Of a stretch of DNA of 64,000 nt, positions 36,331-48,800 are shown one piece after another. The notes beneath the pieces were generated by a model. It was not told the origin of the DNA. It made no database searches and saw only the letters and a list, made by a program, of their open reading frames with translations. The stretch's first letter is position 1. Each line of letters opens with the position of its first letter. The position numbers and the translations under genes were made by a program. Source of the DNA: Archilochus colubris (taxonomy: Eukaryota; Chordata; Aves; Apodiformes; Trochilidae); assembly GCA_023079485.1 (NCBI GenBank), contig CM041097.1, positions 18,769,158-18,833,157 on the forward strand. Direction: 5' to 3'.

Positions 36331-38929
36331 TGGGAAGTAACTCTTTTTTTTTTTGTCCTGGGGGAACTCCTGCTCTGATGGTTATTTGGGCAGCCTGAAT
36401 AAAGAAGGTTTTGTGGTCCAGCTGTGTAACACTGCCTCTGCTCAACCCATGGTGGAAAAGTGAAGGATTTCCCAATGATCTGTGCTGGGATAACCCTGGC
36501 AGATGATGGGAATGGTGCTTGTGTGTTAATTCCTGACCTCCTCAAATAGAATTGTGGCAAATTGCCACTCCTGGGTTCTTCACCAAGTTGTTAGTTTGTT
36601 CTATAAGAATCCCATCTCCAGTCCAACCAGCTCTGAGCCTGGCAGGGACTTCTCTTGCTCTTCCTGCCAGCTGGGATTTGCCTGGTGGCTCCTGCAAGTC
36701 AGGAGAATTTTCCTCTTGGCTTTTTCCAAGGATTTCCAGAGGAGGTGAGGTGTCTGCATGGACACAGCTTCCCAAAGGACCCCTGGAGCCACTCAGGGGG
36801 ATGAGAAGCAGTTTATTTTTGCAATAAAATGTAAAAATTGATACCTGACCCTGCAGGTTGCCAAGATGCATTTGACCACTGAGCTCAGAGCACTCCCTAC
36901 ATAAACTCCTCTGTTATACAGCTTTTATATCAGATCTTCTATTAGATATCTTCTCCTATATCTTCTATATCATCTCCTATTACTTATAGCTGTCATACTA
37001 TTTATAGCTGTGTAGTCAATGCAGTCTGTTGCTTGGAGGTGCAGTCCCAATCCGAATTGCAGCTTATTTTTAGCACCTCTCCTGGAGGTCAGGATGTGCA
37101 CAGGTGTCTGTGGGCTCTGCAAAAGCTAAAAATATTTTCCAGATAGAGGTTTTTCTTTTTTATTTTTTACTTCAGAAACTCACAATCTTCCTGATCTCAA
37201 AGCAACCATTGAAATCTTGTGCTGTCCGGATCCTTTCTTAACTTCCTTTCATCTCTTAATTAATTGACTAAAATAGCAACAGTTTCTGCCCTGGGGTTTT
37301 TTTTTGTTTGGTTTGGGTTTGTTTTTTTTCCCTTTAGCTGTTTGTTGGATCTTCTGGATAAAAATCCTGGTGTATTTTTGGAACTTGGAGTACATATTAC
37401 CAATATAATTTGCACATTTATGTTGGGTTTGCAAACTGTTTATGTTAAAAAGAAAAAAAAGGAGCTGCCAATGCCTTTAGGGGAAAAAGAAAAAATCACA
37501 AAACCACCCCATCAAATCACTCACTAGAGGAAGATTCAGCTTTTATAATACTCTTCCCCTCTCCTTTTTCCTGCTCTCCCCTAGGTTTTTTTTTTTCCCT
37601 TCCATGTAATTCCTAGGCAGGGAAAATTTAATTTAATATTATTAAAAAATACTTAATAATGGGTGATAGTTCTCACCCAACTGGCCAGTATTGATTTCCT
37701 ATAGCTTGATATTACTAAAAAACTTCAGGAGGATGAAGTCCCTGGGTGCCACAGAGAATCAGCCCCATCCACAGCTGCTCTGAAGGCACCAAAGGTCCTG
37801 AAGGTACCAGTGATGGTACCAGTGGTTCTGGCAGCCCATTTGTCTCTGGGCTGAGCTCACATTTTGCTGCAGCTTCTGGAGCAGCTTCCTCTCCAGAGTC
37901 CTTTCATTTCATCAAAATTCCCCTTTTATTCATCTCCTTTCTAAGAGGATTCAGATCTCTCCTGGATTCCTGCATGGATAAAAAGTCCCTGGGGAGAGCC
38001 ACAAGAATTCAGATTATTTGGGAGCCTGACCTGGGCTCTTTTCATGCCCAACAAATCAATTCCTGCTCATCTGGAGCTGAGGAGCCTGATCACCAATGCT
38101 CCTCCAGCAAGCAAATGGAAATCTATTGATTGGGGTGGAACCATGTCAGGTTTCTAAGTTAACTTTTAATCAACAGAATTTAATTCAATGTTTTATAACT
38201 GGGAGGATAACATCCCTTTCAACCCTAAACAATTACCATGTTCTGTTTTTTTTCCCCTAAGTACTCACCATTTCTACAGATCTTAATTTAATGGTTTTCT
38301 TAATGTGCTGTATATCTCTTTAGTGTTAGAAATAAGCATTGCTTGAATTCTCTGACAGTGGCTGGTTTGGTAGTCTGGGGTTTTTAATGAGTTTTTCTTT
38401 CTTTTTCCTCACTAAGGAAACTATTGGCACAAAGCTGTGTCTGCAAGCAGTGAGACCAGCAGTTGTTCAGGCTATTCTAAATTGACATTTTTTCAAATAA
38501 TCATCAGTTTGGGTTCTTGTAGGCAAAAATTCAGTCTCTGATCAGCTGACACATTGTTCTCTGCTTTCAAGTCCTAAAAATAAAATAAAATGTATAAAAT
38601 AAAATAAACTCTTTAAATATTGGAGTGTTTATAAATGTGCTTTCCATACTGGAGCAAAACAAGAATCAATAAGCAGATAACAGCCCATTTTTTTTGAAGC
38701 ACATGCAAGTCCCTTTTTATGGAGTTTCTAATGAAGTCTTCATTATTGCTCTGTGTCCATATTCTGAGCATTGTCAGGCTGTCTTTCATTCCTCTTAATG
38801 CAAAGATACATTAATTGGCAAACGAGTATGAATTCAATGGAGCTGTAATTTCATTTAGGAGTTCTGGTGCCTCCTTGTGCCACTTGGGAGGGAATTATCA
38901 GCAGCTTAATATGAAATTTTCATCACAGA
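36331..38929. other. Intergenic DNA, no gene seen
   Basis: AT-rich, with a CTATATCTTCTATATCATC-type cryptic tandem stretch at 36922-37013 and several poly-T runs. No coding exon is supported. Confidence 0.65.
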
Positions 38930-39002
38930 ACCTCATTTGTTCCTTTTCCTTTTAACCTTATTTGCTCCTTTTCTTTTTTAACCTCATTTGTTCCTTTTTT
39001 TT
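38930..39002. repeat. Three-copy tandem repeat of about 30 bases
   Basis: Units beginning ACCTCATTTGTTCCTTTTCC, then CCTTATTTGCTCCTTTTC and ACCTCATTTGTTCCTTTT follow each other and run into a poly-A tract (39003-39018). Confidence 0.85.
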
Positions 39003-39347
39003 AAAAAAAAAAAAAAAAGAAAAAGAAAAAAAAGCTTCTGGGGAACTAGAGCAGAGGGAAGCAAATAAAATCAGAGATGACTTCACAGAGAGTATTGAGC
39101 ATCAGTCCCAGAGAGCCCCCGCAGCATCCCTGGGTTGAGGCCTCAGCAAATGGGATAATTTGGAGCTGTAACTGGAGGATGAGGGGAATGGGAGGGGGGG
39201 GGATGTCTGTGTACTGAGCAGCATCAGGGGGACCCCCAGGGTGAGGTGGGGGTGTCCTCTGCTGTGCTAGGCAGGGGAATTGCAGCTCAGGTTGAAAGGT
39301 TCTGCCCATGTCTCATCTATACATGAATATATTCCTTATATTTTATT

Positions 39348-39429
39348 CTCTACTGGTTGTTATCTTTCTGTTTTGAGATCCAGGTGGCAATTATTTTATA
39401 TTTCTACTTTGGTCATTAACTGATATGAC
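39348..39429. repeat. Direct repeat DR1 of the 39.3-40.2 kb repeat complex
   Basis: Shares with 39582-39664 the block GGTGGCAATTATTTTATATT, continuing identically through ttctactttggtcattaactgatatga. The first 25 bases are more diverged. Confidence 0.9.
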
Positions 39430-39440
39430 CAAACTAGTTG

Positions 39441-39576
39441 TTTAATACATATATTCAGTATACACTGATGCTGAACATACCTAGGCAAACACACCTCATT
39501 TTTTTTTTTTTTACCCTGAAAGCTAATCAATAATATTTCTGTTAGCATCTTTCAGCTTCACTATTGGAAGCAAGTG
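39441..39576. repeat. Left arm of a long inverted repeat
   Basis: 136 bases whose reverse complement matches 40055-40185 along the full length. There are two substitutions plus a homopolymer length change (14 T here, 9 A in the other arm). Examples are ACTGATGCTGAACATACC here and GGTATGTTCAGCATCAGT in the right arm. The arms are separated by 478 bases. Confidence 0.95.
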
Positions 39577-39581
39577 TGATT

Positions 39582-39664
39582 TCTCTACTAGTTGTTATTT
39601 TTCTGTTTTTCCCTTGCAGGTGGCAATTATTTTATATTTCTACTTTGGTCATTAACTGATATGA
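39582..39664. repeat. Direct repeat DR2 of the 39.3-40.2 kb repeat complex
   Basis: Second copy of the sequence at 39348-39429, placed directly inside the left inverted arm. DR1 and DR2 therefore flank that arm. Confidence 0.9.
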
Positions 39665-40054
39665 TCGTTTTATGCTCTGTGGCTTTGAAAGTTACAGAGA
39701 ATTTCCAGCTGGGACATCTCTGTTGTGCAGTAACCAAACAGTGACTGTGATGAGAATAATCTTGTGTAGGCACAGGTTTCAGTTTTGGGTTTTCAGATGT
39801 GGTTGCACTGACCCTGCAGCCTCATCTCCTGGGTCATCAGGTGACTGATGCTGGTCCAGAGATTCTTGGGTTACTCTCAGACTTCAAAACCATCTAATGC
39901 AGAGAATATCTCTTTACCATAATATCATTTGCTGAATAATTCTTGTTTTTTCATGCTATAGAGGAGTCATTCTGGGGCTCAGCACTCATCTTAATATGAA
40001 TTTAGTACTCCCAAGTAGGGGACAGGGAGGAAGTACCAGTTAGTTACTTCCAGC

Positions 40055-40185
40055 CACTTGCTTCCAATAGTGAAGCTGAAAGATGCTAACAGAAATATTA
40101 TTGATTAGCTTTCAGGGTAAAAAAAAATGAGGTGTGTTTGCCTAGGTATGTTCAGCATCAGTGTATATTGAATATGTGTATTAAA
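40055..40185. repeat. Right arm of a long inverted repeat
   Basis: 131 bases, the reverse complement of 39441-39576. The homology stops abruptly at both ends (cacttgc at 40055, attaaa at 40185). There is no DR copy beside this arm, so the complex is asymmetric. Confidence 0.95.
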
Positions 40186-42164
40186 GATAGATAAGATACA
40201 ACTGCAATCTTGTCTGGAGCAATGGCTTTCATTAACTTGATTATTAAAGTGAGCAGATTAACAGGGAAAGTCCTGGAGCCCCTCTGCATAGCTGGGTGAT
40301 CAGCATTTGGATCTCAGTGTTTACTGACACCTAATTCAAGTTTGCCAACAATATTATCCCCAGAAATACATTTCCTGCTCCTCTGAGAGACAGCTCATTC
40401 AGGGGAACAGGAATGAATCTACTTGCCAGAGCAATTTTGACCAAGCATGAAAAAACCCATTTGTTTCACATTAGTAATCTATTATTGAGGTTTTTTTTTT
40501 CCTCAATTGGTTTGAAAAATATGAAAATCACTTCAATTTCCAGATAACCCAATTGACCTATTCTCTGTGTGATGCTCAGGATCCAAAGCCACGTGTTAAA
40601 GCAAAGGTGATGTTGTCATTGGGAGAAAAATGAGGGTTCTGAGGGTTCTCCCAGGTTCTGTAGCTGTCTGGGGCAGTTCCATTTATCCCAAGCTCTGGAA
40701 TCTGGGTGCTTCCTGTGATGAATTAAGGGGCCCAAGAAGATGGAGTGGCCTTAATCATAACTGCATGCTCACGAGCCAGATTTCCAGGCAAAGGATTGAA
40801 TATCTTTAAGTGCAAGAGATAATAATAATGGCAAAAAGTTACGTTGTACTCAGTAATTTCAGTTTCTCAAATCATTCTGAAAAGGCAACCCCACTCATCC
40901 GAGTAATTCCTGGAGTGACATAAATATTCCCTGTGTTCCTCAAAGCATTTCTTCTCCCCAAGCCTGCAAATTACACTTTTATGAGATGCTGTACAAACTA
41001 ACTACTATCTCTAGTCAGAATATGATAATATCTCCTTGCCTTTGAATGAAATATTTGGCCCTTGAGAATCTGGCAGCATCTTTCCTCATAAAATACCTGG
41101 AAATGAATAAGATCTTAAGCTTTATTATGTGCATATAACACTGGGACCTGTGGGATTCTGTGGAGTAACCTTATTTACAGAACCTTAAGATGTGTTTGCA
41201 GAGTGTATTTTAGGCTGGGACAAGTAAGTGTGTAACATGTTTATAATCTCTTCTTCTTACATGACTGGATCTCAAAAAATCTCAAAGGTTTTATCTCAGG
41301 AGAAGCATTCGGGTCCCCAGAACTGAGCAGAACTTTAAATTGTAACAGTTCAGAGTAGCAGGGATAAAACTTGTACCTGAAGCAATATATAAAGTCAGGG
41401 ATGTTGTTTATAAGTCCTTTTTTGCTCAAAAAGCAAAGAAATCATATAGAAATTTAGGGGTTTTTTTCTAAGAGACAGCACACATCATGGGTGCTGTGTC
41501 CTCAGCAGAGGCTCTTTGGAAATGGAAGTAGGACCATGAGTTTTCAGGTACCTGAGAAATACTTAGGAGAACTTAACACTGATGAAAAGTCTTAAATTTC
41601 TTCTCCCAAAAGTGCATTCCCTCGATCCTGGAAGTGGGAATTTTTTTTCTGGTAAAAGCTAAGGAGAAGCAGCATCTCCCTGAAGGCAAGAGGAGAGCCA
41701 GGGAGCACCAAGAGGTCACACAAATGACCTTTCCTTTGGAAGAAAAAATGGGGCAAAAAAATCATACTAGTTACAAATGAGATGAGGGCCTCAATTTTCA
41801 AATTATGAGTGAGTTTCAAACCCTTCTTTTTTGGGGGGAGGGAGCTGGGAAAAGTCTCCATCTCATCAACTCTGTGTGCTCGAAATTCCTCTTGGCCAAA
41901 ATCAGGACGTGTGTCAGGGCTCTGCAGAGATGGGGTGTGGGTAACCACCATGGGGTTGTTGTTCTAAAAGTGCTTTGTAGAAACCTAGGAGAAGTCAAAA
42001 TACTTAGAAATAGTTGAGGACAAAGCAGATTTTTATCTATGCTCAAGAAAAAATGAGGTTTCCAAACGCTTTCTTTTTTCTCTGATACTCTTAGCGGCTC
42101 CTTCACAGGTGAATAATTCTCTTATGTTCCTGCCTGAACCACACAAACACCATCACTTTGCTGG
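40186..42164. other. Intergenic DNA, no gene seen
   Basis: AT-rich unique-looking sequence. No repeat family, coding exon or RNA gene was recognised. Confidence 0.65.
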
Positions 42165-42870
42165 GTTTGAAGCCGAAAAAAGGCCAAGCAAAACTGTTTA
42201 GAGACAGAGTTTGAGTCTTTAAACAGCAAAGGTATTTATTTTCGGATCCGGGGAACCCTCAGCTAGCGCTGGACAAAGAGTTCCAAGGGTTAAGGGAAAG
42301 GGTTAGGGTATTTATACAGTAAAAGGGTAGGTTACATCATCCTGACATACATATTCATAACAGGTGGAGTCTGGGCGGAGTTGTCTTTTTGGGGATGTGT
42401 TCGGGGGTCTTTGGGGGTCTTCAGATGAAGTAACGAAGTCTTCCTCAGGGTTGAACTTTTTACCTTTCTTGCTCTTGATGACTTAGAATCATAGAATCAT
42501 AGAATAGGCTGGGTTGGAAGGGACCTCAGAGATCATCGAGTCCAACCCTTGATCAGCTACTTCATCCCCTTGTTATAGAGGATAATTGGACCCTTGCAAT
42601 AAAACTTCCCCTTATCTGCTAGTTCTGGCAGCCTCATCCTGCCTTTCGTGCCGGTGTTTGCACTCCCCCAGTGCCCAACTGTCTCAGTGGTGCCAGGACT
42701 TACACTTCTAATTATCTCCAAGACAGAAGTTAATCCCGTTAGGGTCTTGACATGTCTCATCTGCTTTTGGTCACTTCTTTCTTAGTTTATCCCTGAATTC
42801 TACTGGTTATGAACACAAATTCATTAACATATATTACAAGTTCTAATTCTACATAAAGTAAATTCACACA
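42165..42870 (-). mobile_element. Probable solo LTR of an endogenous retrovirus, interrupted by a CR1 tail
   Basis: Read on the - strand there is a TATA box (complement of 42311-42316) and, 70 bases later, a poly(A) signal (complement of 42235-42240). This compact promoter-to-polyA layout is typical of an LTR. The region has CpG-bearing unique words (cggatccgg, agctagcgctgg) unlike its surroundings. No primer-binding site or gag/pol sequence follows on the left, so it appears to be a solo LTR. Neither terminus could be fixed and no target-site duplication was found; the right limit is a guess. Only regulatory remnants are present, with no viral protein. Confidence 0.55.
42485..42557 (-). mobile_element. 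CR1 LINE 3' tail inserted in the LTR
   Basis: Starts with repeated agaatcat (the CR1 3' end in reverse) and continues GGCTGGGTTGGAAGGGACCT. It is almost identical to the first 70 bases of the copy at 29029, so the two belong to one subfamily. The sequence diverges after gatcagctac, giving an extreme 5' truncation. Confidence 0.88.
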
Positions 42871-45800
42871 AACAGCTTGGCCTGATCCACTCTCTTCTTC
42901 AGGTTTAGTGCCTTGGGGTTTATTTTCTTTCCTAAGCTGTTCTTCACAGGCCTTTCAGGGAGCTGGAACTGAATCCATGTCCAATCCAACTCATCAGCAT
43001 TTTTGGCCATGACTTTTCAGTCGCAGCACGAGGTGCAGTTGCTTAATGTAACTTTAGACAACAGAGCTGCTGGGATTATTCCCTCAAGTTTATCCCCAGG
43101 ATCTTAAAGAGCACTTTGGATAGCTCAGAAGTTCCAGCACTGTCTATATATTTTTCATTACATTCCTGCTGCTTTTGTAATGTTTCCAAAGTGGCATTTT
43201 TGGGTACAGGAACAGAAGCAGCAATTTGCTTCCCTCAGATAACAATGCTGTCTATGGTGAAAGTAAAATAGGCTTCAGTTATTTGTGGAATTAATTATTA
43301 AAATGGGCCCAGCTATCCCTCATGTCAACCCTCTGTGCTTGCAGGGCTGTTTTCCCTTGTGCAGATGCCACCAGGACAATGTTAGGTGGTGCTGAGTTGC
43401 TTTGCATCACTGGTAGGAGTCCCTTCTTGGGTCTGTTGTATTATTTAACATGTGAGAGACATTGGTTATTCAGTGCAGGGCATTTGGGAGGGGGAGAAAG
43501 GGAGGAATATTCCTTTTCATCAGCATCTACATCTGCAAATAGAGGTTAAAAAAAAAAAAAGAAAAAAAATCAGATTTAAAATCTGTGGACTCAGTTTTCG
43601 TTTGGTTGTAGCCAGATGTCAGCCTTTGAGTATGGTTCAACAGCTTCTCATCAAATTCATCAGATTTTGTTCTGCAGCCTGGTGGGTTTTCAAGCTCTCT
43701 TTCTGTGTGCATGGGGCAGCTCTGGGTTTGTCCTGCACTGGGGCATTGAGGAAGAGCTCAGTGGGGTCAGCAGGATGCTCTTCCAGCAAGGGGAATCTTT
43801 GCAGAGTTCCCTGAGGTGAAGCCTTATTTAAGGATCACTGCAATGAATCCTGTGTCAGTGATTCTCAGAGATTGCCCTCACATCACTTCTCAAAGTGTGT
43901 ATCTGTTTGTGAGAACATTTTTAAATTGAAGAATTTGGGAGTGGATATGAAGCAGGACATTTAGAAGGCTCTCTGCTGTGAAGAAGGAAGTTTAAAGGTC
44001 TGAAGTTGAGGGTTTGTTGGTTTTTTTTTTTCCGACAGAGATGATCTTTGAAATCTTTTCCATCAGTTCTCTCTGCATCCCAATTTCAGTTTTATAACAC
44101 CCCTCACTGTGCAAGTCTTGGCAGGAAACTTGCCCATCTTGCTGAGCCTTGCATGAATAATTCATTGAAGTGTCATGCTGATTCTCAAAAGGTTGGAATA
44201 TTTCTTTGGAGAAAGTATTTAATAAGATTCTTCCAAACAACACAACATGGAGCTTGGTAGGAATTTTATGGGGTAGCAGCTCTTGAAAGGTTTTGCATAA
44301 TCAAAGATTTAATGAACTGGAAACCCAAACATATGGCAGTCCCTTCTACCTATTTGTTTCCCAGGTTGAAGGACGGGGATGAAGCTGCTTAATTGGGGTC
44401 AGAAACTTAAATCCATCACATCTGATGTGAACTCCTAGGCAGGAGTTCAAGGAAGAGACTCCAGCTCCTTCTTTGCTCCTTGTATTTTTATCTTCATTTG
44501 GGTGATGTTAGATGACAAAGAGGACGAAGCAGCCCAGCCTCTCCCTTCCCAAACTGACCAGAAAATATCCCACAAAAATACCAAAAAGGCTCCTGCAGAA
44601 CTCTGTCACTCTGGTAGCATCCCAGAGGTTTTGGTTGACCCAGCATCATCTGACAGAGGCACCAGGTGGGTGCAGAGCTCTGAAAAACCAGAGAGTGCTG
44701 TGACAAATCATGGATACTTAGAAGTTAAGGAAGTTTATATGAATGAAGGGTATTTCAGCTTTGTTTGGTTCTCCTTTTGAAGACCACTTTGGAATGGGTC
44801 TTGATGGTATGAGTGGATCATTTGAAATGGGAAGTCTCTTGAAATCTTTCCAAAGAACCTTTGTCACTTTTTCTTCCTTTCATTTTTATCTTTTTAATGA
44901 TATTTTATTATTATTACAGTGTTTAATGGGCAATATTTTGCCAGGAAAAAAAACAAGGAAAACCCAAGTCCCAGACCAGCCAGTGCAGTCAGAATGCAAC
45001 CTCACATCAATCGTGGTGGTTGCAGGAGTCTGGTTCAGAGTGTGCTTGGCAGCTCTACAAATGGGATAAAATATTTTGTGTCCCTCTGAGGATGAAACCC
45101 TCCCGTTTCCAATAGGATTGTTTGTTGGGAAGGAAAATAACTCAGGAGGGAAATGTTCTTGGTATATAACTGGTTCCCATTTTTAAGTCTATTAACCAGA
45201 CAATCATTCCATTGTCATTTCAAGCCTTTTCATCAGAAGAATTTGCTCTCAGATCTATAATCAGGGCAAAGGCTTCCACTGGCATCCCAGTGGTGACCCC
45301 ATACGCTTGAGCTGAGGTTCTGGGTCTGACCTTGTCAGCAGGGACTGAAGGCAAGGAGGCAGCCACAGCACTTTGGGGCAGATTCATCCTATGGCTTTGT
45401 GCTTTGTGCTCCTTCAAAGCTGGAGAGAATGACAGGATTTCTTTCAGCTCTTCAGTTCAGGAAAGGATTAATAACAATTTCTCCCAAATTATCCTCTGGG
45501 AATTTCCTGTCTGTTGGAATCTCCAGCCCAGATTTCTGTCCCTACAGAATCTTCAAGGTGAGAGTCCCTCAGGGCTTCCTGAAGCTTTGGACATCACCCA
45601 ATTTCATGGGACAGGTTGTGGCTTATGGAGTGGGGTGATAAAGTGATAAAATCTTTGGATTTCTGTGCCAAGTGGCCACTGAAGGCAGGAGGAGCATCAG
45701 CCAGCCTGGGTGCCTGGCTCCCACTTCCAGGCTGAGCCCACTTCCCAGCCTGACAGACCCAAAGTCCAGAATTTTCAGTTCATTACTGCTGAAATGCCTT

Positions 45801-48800
45801 CCTAGTGCCTTCCAGGGAGCTCATTTAAAGATTATTTTGGTGATGGGTGGGTTTCAGTGTTTGTGAAGTCATTTTCATAATCAGGGTCTAAGAGAACTGA
45901 ATTCCTTAAGATAGCTGATTTGATTTTTTTTTTTCTTTTTTCCTAGTTGTCATTTAGTTGAAATTAATATTGTAATTGCTTTCTCTGGAGACTCTCTAGC
46001 TTCATGCATTCTCATTTATGGAGAGAAATATGGATGAGGGGTGACTAATGCTGCTTAGTTAGGCATTTTTAAAAAGTAAATACAGATTCTGTCAATCCAT
46101 TCCCTGTCAGCCAGAGAAGCAGCTCCCATTCTCACACAGCCTCTTCCTTCAGGGGATTCTGCCTTGGGAAATACCATAATAGGGAGAAATGTATGGGTTT
46201 TGACTTCTTTGGCAGTTTTCACCCTTGCAGTTCTCTGAGAACATCTGTGGGGGCTGAAGAACTCTGTTGCTTCCCAGAGAAAGCAGAGCAGATTTCTTGG
46301 GATGATATTGACCACAGCACCTCCAGTCCATAGTCTCTAATTTTATACATAAGGAGAATAAAAGTTGAGCAAACAGTATCATTAGCCCGAGGAACTCAGC
46401 CTGGCTGTATTGATCAGGATGTTGCCACGTGGATTTAAATGAGCTGACCCTGTCTGGAACTGTTCAAAGGAAGCAGACTGCTGTGTCTAGTTGTCCATAT
46501 ACATCTTTTCCAAGCTGCTTGCCAACAAGTCTTTTTTTTTTCCCCCTATCAATAGTCTGGTGATTGATTAATTCAGTTCAGATTCCTCTGACTGCAAGGC
46601 CCAGAGGGACACATTCTCATTTTACTCTTATAAATATACAGGATTTTCTTGCCTTTACTAGCTCCTCACTCTTCAAATATTTATTTCTTACGTTTTCTTT
46701 TCTTGTGGAAAGCCTTGTTTCCTTCTGCTTAAAGAAGGGAAAGCAGTAGTCTGCTTTCCAATCCTCCTTAAGGGTCAGGCTCCTCTGTTTTTGAAAATTA
46801 GTTGTGGGCTAAAAAGGGTAGGGGAAGAGAGGGTGGAGTATGGCAGGGCTGAGCAACCAGCCTGGATCCAAACAGAAAAATTCATGACCTAAATGAAGTA
46901 TCTCCTTCCAGATGTCAGAACAGTGAATAAATATTTCATAAACTTTGCTTTCCAGGTCAGCTCCAAGCCATGATTTGATGTTTGTGGTTTAACCCTTGCT
47001 GTTGGGTGAAAACAGCAACATGAGACTGGACAAGGAGCAGGGAGGTGTCCTGGGCATCCCTGCTCTGGGGACCAGTTGCTTGGCCAGGGAAAAAATATGC
47101 AAGATTAGTACCCTAATAATGAGGATGTAATGATAATGATAATGAGGAGTAATATGGGGAGTAATGAGGAGTAATATCAGGTGGGTTTTTTTGCAGAAGA
47201 ACAGGAGGAAAACCTCTTCAAACCCCATGAGTACATCCCAGCAGGTTTAGTGGCAAGAGCAGCCTTCAGCACTGCTGGTCCAACAGGACCCAAACCAAAG
47301 TTCTATGGTGAGGTCCAGACCTCTCCCTCTGCAGAAGGAAACTTGTGTTTTTACAGTGCAATAGAGGCAAGCAGGTAACAGGAGACTGCACTGAGGGCCA
47401 CAAAGCCCAAATGATGTTTGTAGGGTGACCCCTTTTCTGCTAATCTGACCTTCAGCCACTTCTCCAAGCTCTGGATGCTCCAGGTGAGGGGAAAATCTGA
47501 TCCTGCTGCTGCCTCCTCAGCTCCAGGGAAGCTTTGATCAGTGGAGTGTGGAGATTGTCAGAAAATTTCCTTAACAAGTGGTGGAATTTATGTGCTGGTG
47601 GATGAGTCCCCACGTTGGAGATCTCTGGTATTCTCCTTCCATGCTGTGCTGCTGCTGCTTTGCAATTAAGAGAGGAGCTGGCACAAAAAAACATCTGCTC
47701 CCTGCCTTGGCCCAGAGTTGCCAAACTTTTTGCTCTCTTTTCTGCCAAGCAGGACCTTGCCAGCAAGAACATTGTGCTTAAATATTGGCTCCCCAAAGTG
47801 ATGCCTGCAGGCAGCAGGGCCACTGAGTCAGCACCGACCCTGACATTTCACTTTAGGAAGGGGATGGATTTGGGGGAAAGAGGCACCTCCAGCAGCTCAG
47901 TTAGCATGCAACAGCAGAAAAAAAAGCAAAACAAAACAAAAAGAGTATGTCCTACAAAAGAGCACAGTAAGAGGTTATTCCCTGTGTTTTCCTGAGATTT
48001 TCCTACATCTGCTCTGGGTGTGTTGTCTGGGAAGCGGTGGCTCCGTTCCAGGCTGAGCTCCCTGCCTGCTGGTGACAAACCAGGACACAGAGCCCCAGCC
48101 TGGGGGTCCCAGCAAGAAGTAAAACCTCTCCTGCTCTTCCCTCTGTCCAGACAGCTCCCCAAAATATTGAAATATTACAGCTCTGATGTTGTGCTGAGAT
48201 ACTCGGGGGGAGCAGGGGCTGCAGTCACACATAGGTAGGTCCTTGCCCAGAGCATCCCAGTGCCCTTTCTGCAGGTTTTCACTCTCTTTAAAATTCTTAC
48301 TGCTAGATAAAGACGTGGTCAGCTATTAATTTCCACTCCACACACGAATGGTTATTGATTTTTATTTATTTATTCTGCTTGCTTCCTGGATAACCCGTGC
48401 AGCACATTTGCAAAGCGCGGTGAGAAGGAGGGTGGGAAACTGCTAAAAAACTGCCCAGAGCTGGGGAGTGGGGATGCTCATGGCTACCAGAACTGCTGAC
48501 CTCTATGTTCTAGCTCTGTTTTGGGGTTAAATACCTCTGGGGATAGCTGTGGATATTCAGCATCCAACCTGGAATGGGCTCTGAGCCTTGTAAGATGTCC
48601 CCATGCAGGGAGCAGTGCCCAGCCCAGCTCTGTGCATGCTTAATAAAGACATGAACCAAAACCCACCCAAAATCAGCACCAGTTGTTGGAGAAGATGCTC
48701 GTGCACAGAGGTGTGTACTCACACAGGGAATAAGAGGTTGCAAAACCATTTCCCAAATCTTTTTCTGTTCTTATTTGGGTGAAAAATAGGAATATTGAGC

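Noticed and set aside
38217..38245. A CCCTTTCAACCCTAAAC word similar to CR1 ends
   Set aside because: Too short and without the flanking CR1 words seen in the accepted copies.
42288..42310. Telomere-like words GGGTTAAGGG and GGGTTAGGG
   Set aside because: Only one exact TTAGGG unit occurs, inside the LTR; there is no array and so no interstitial telomere.
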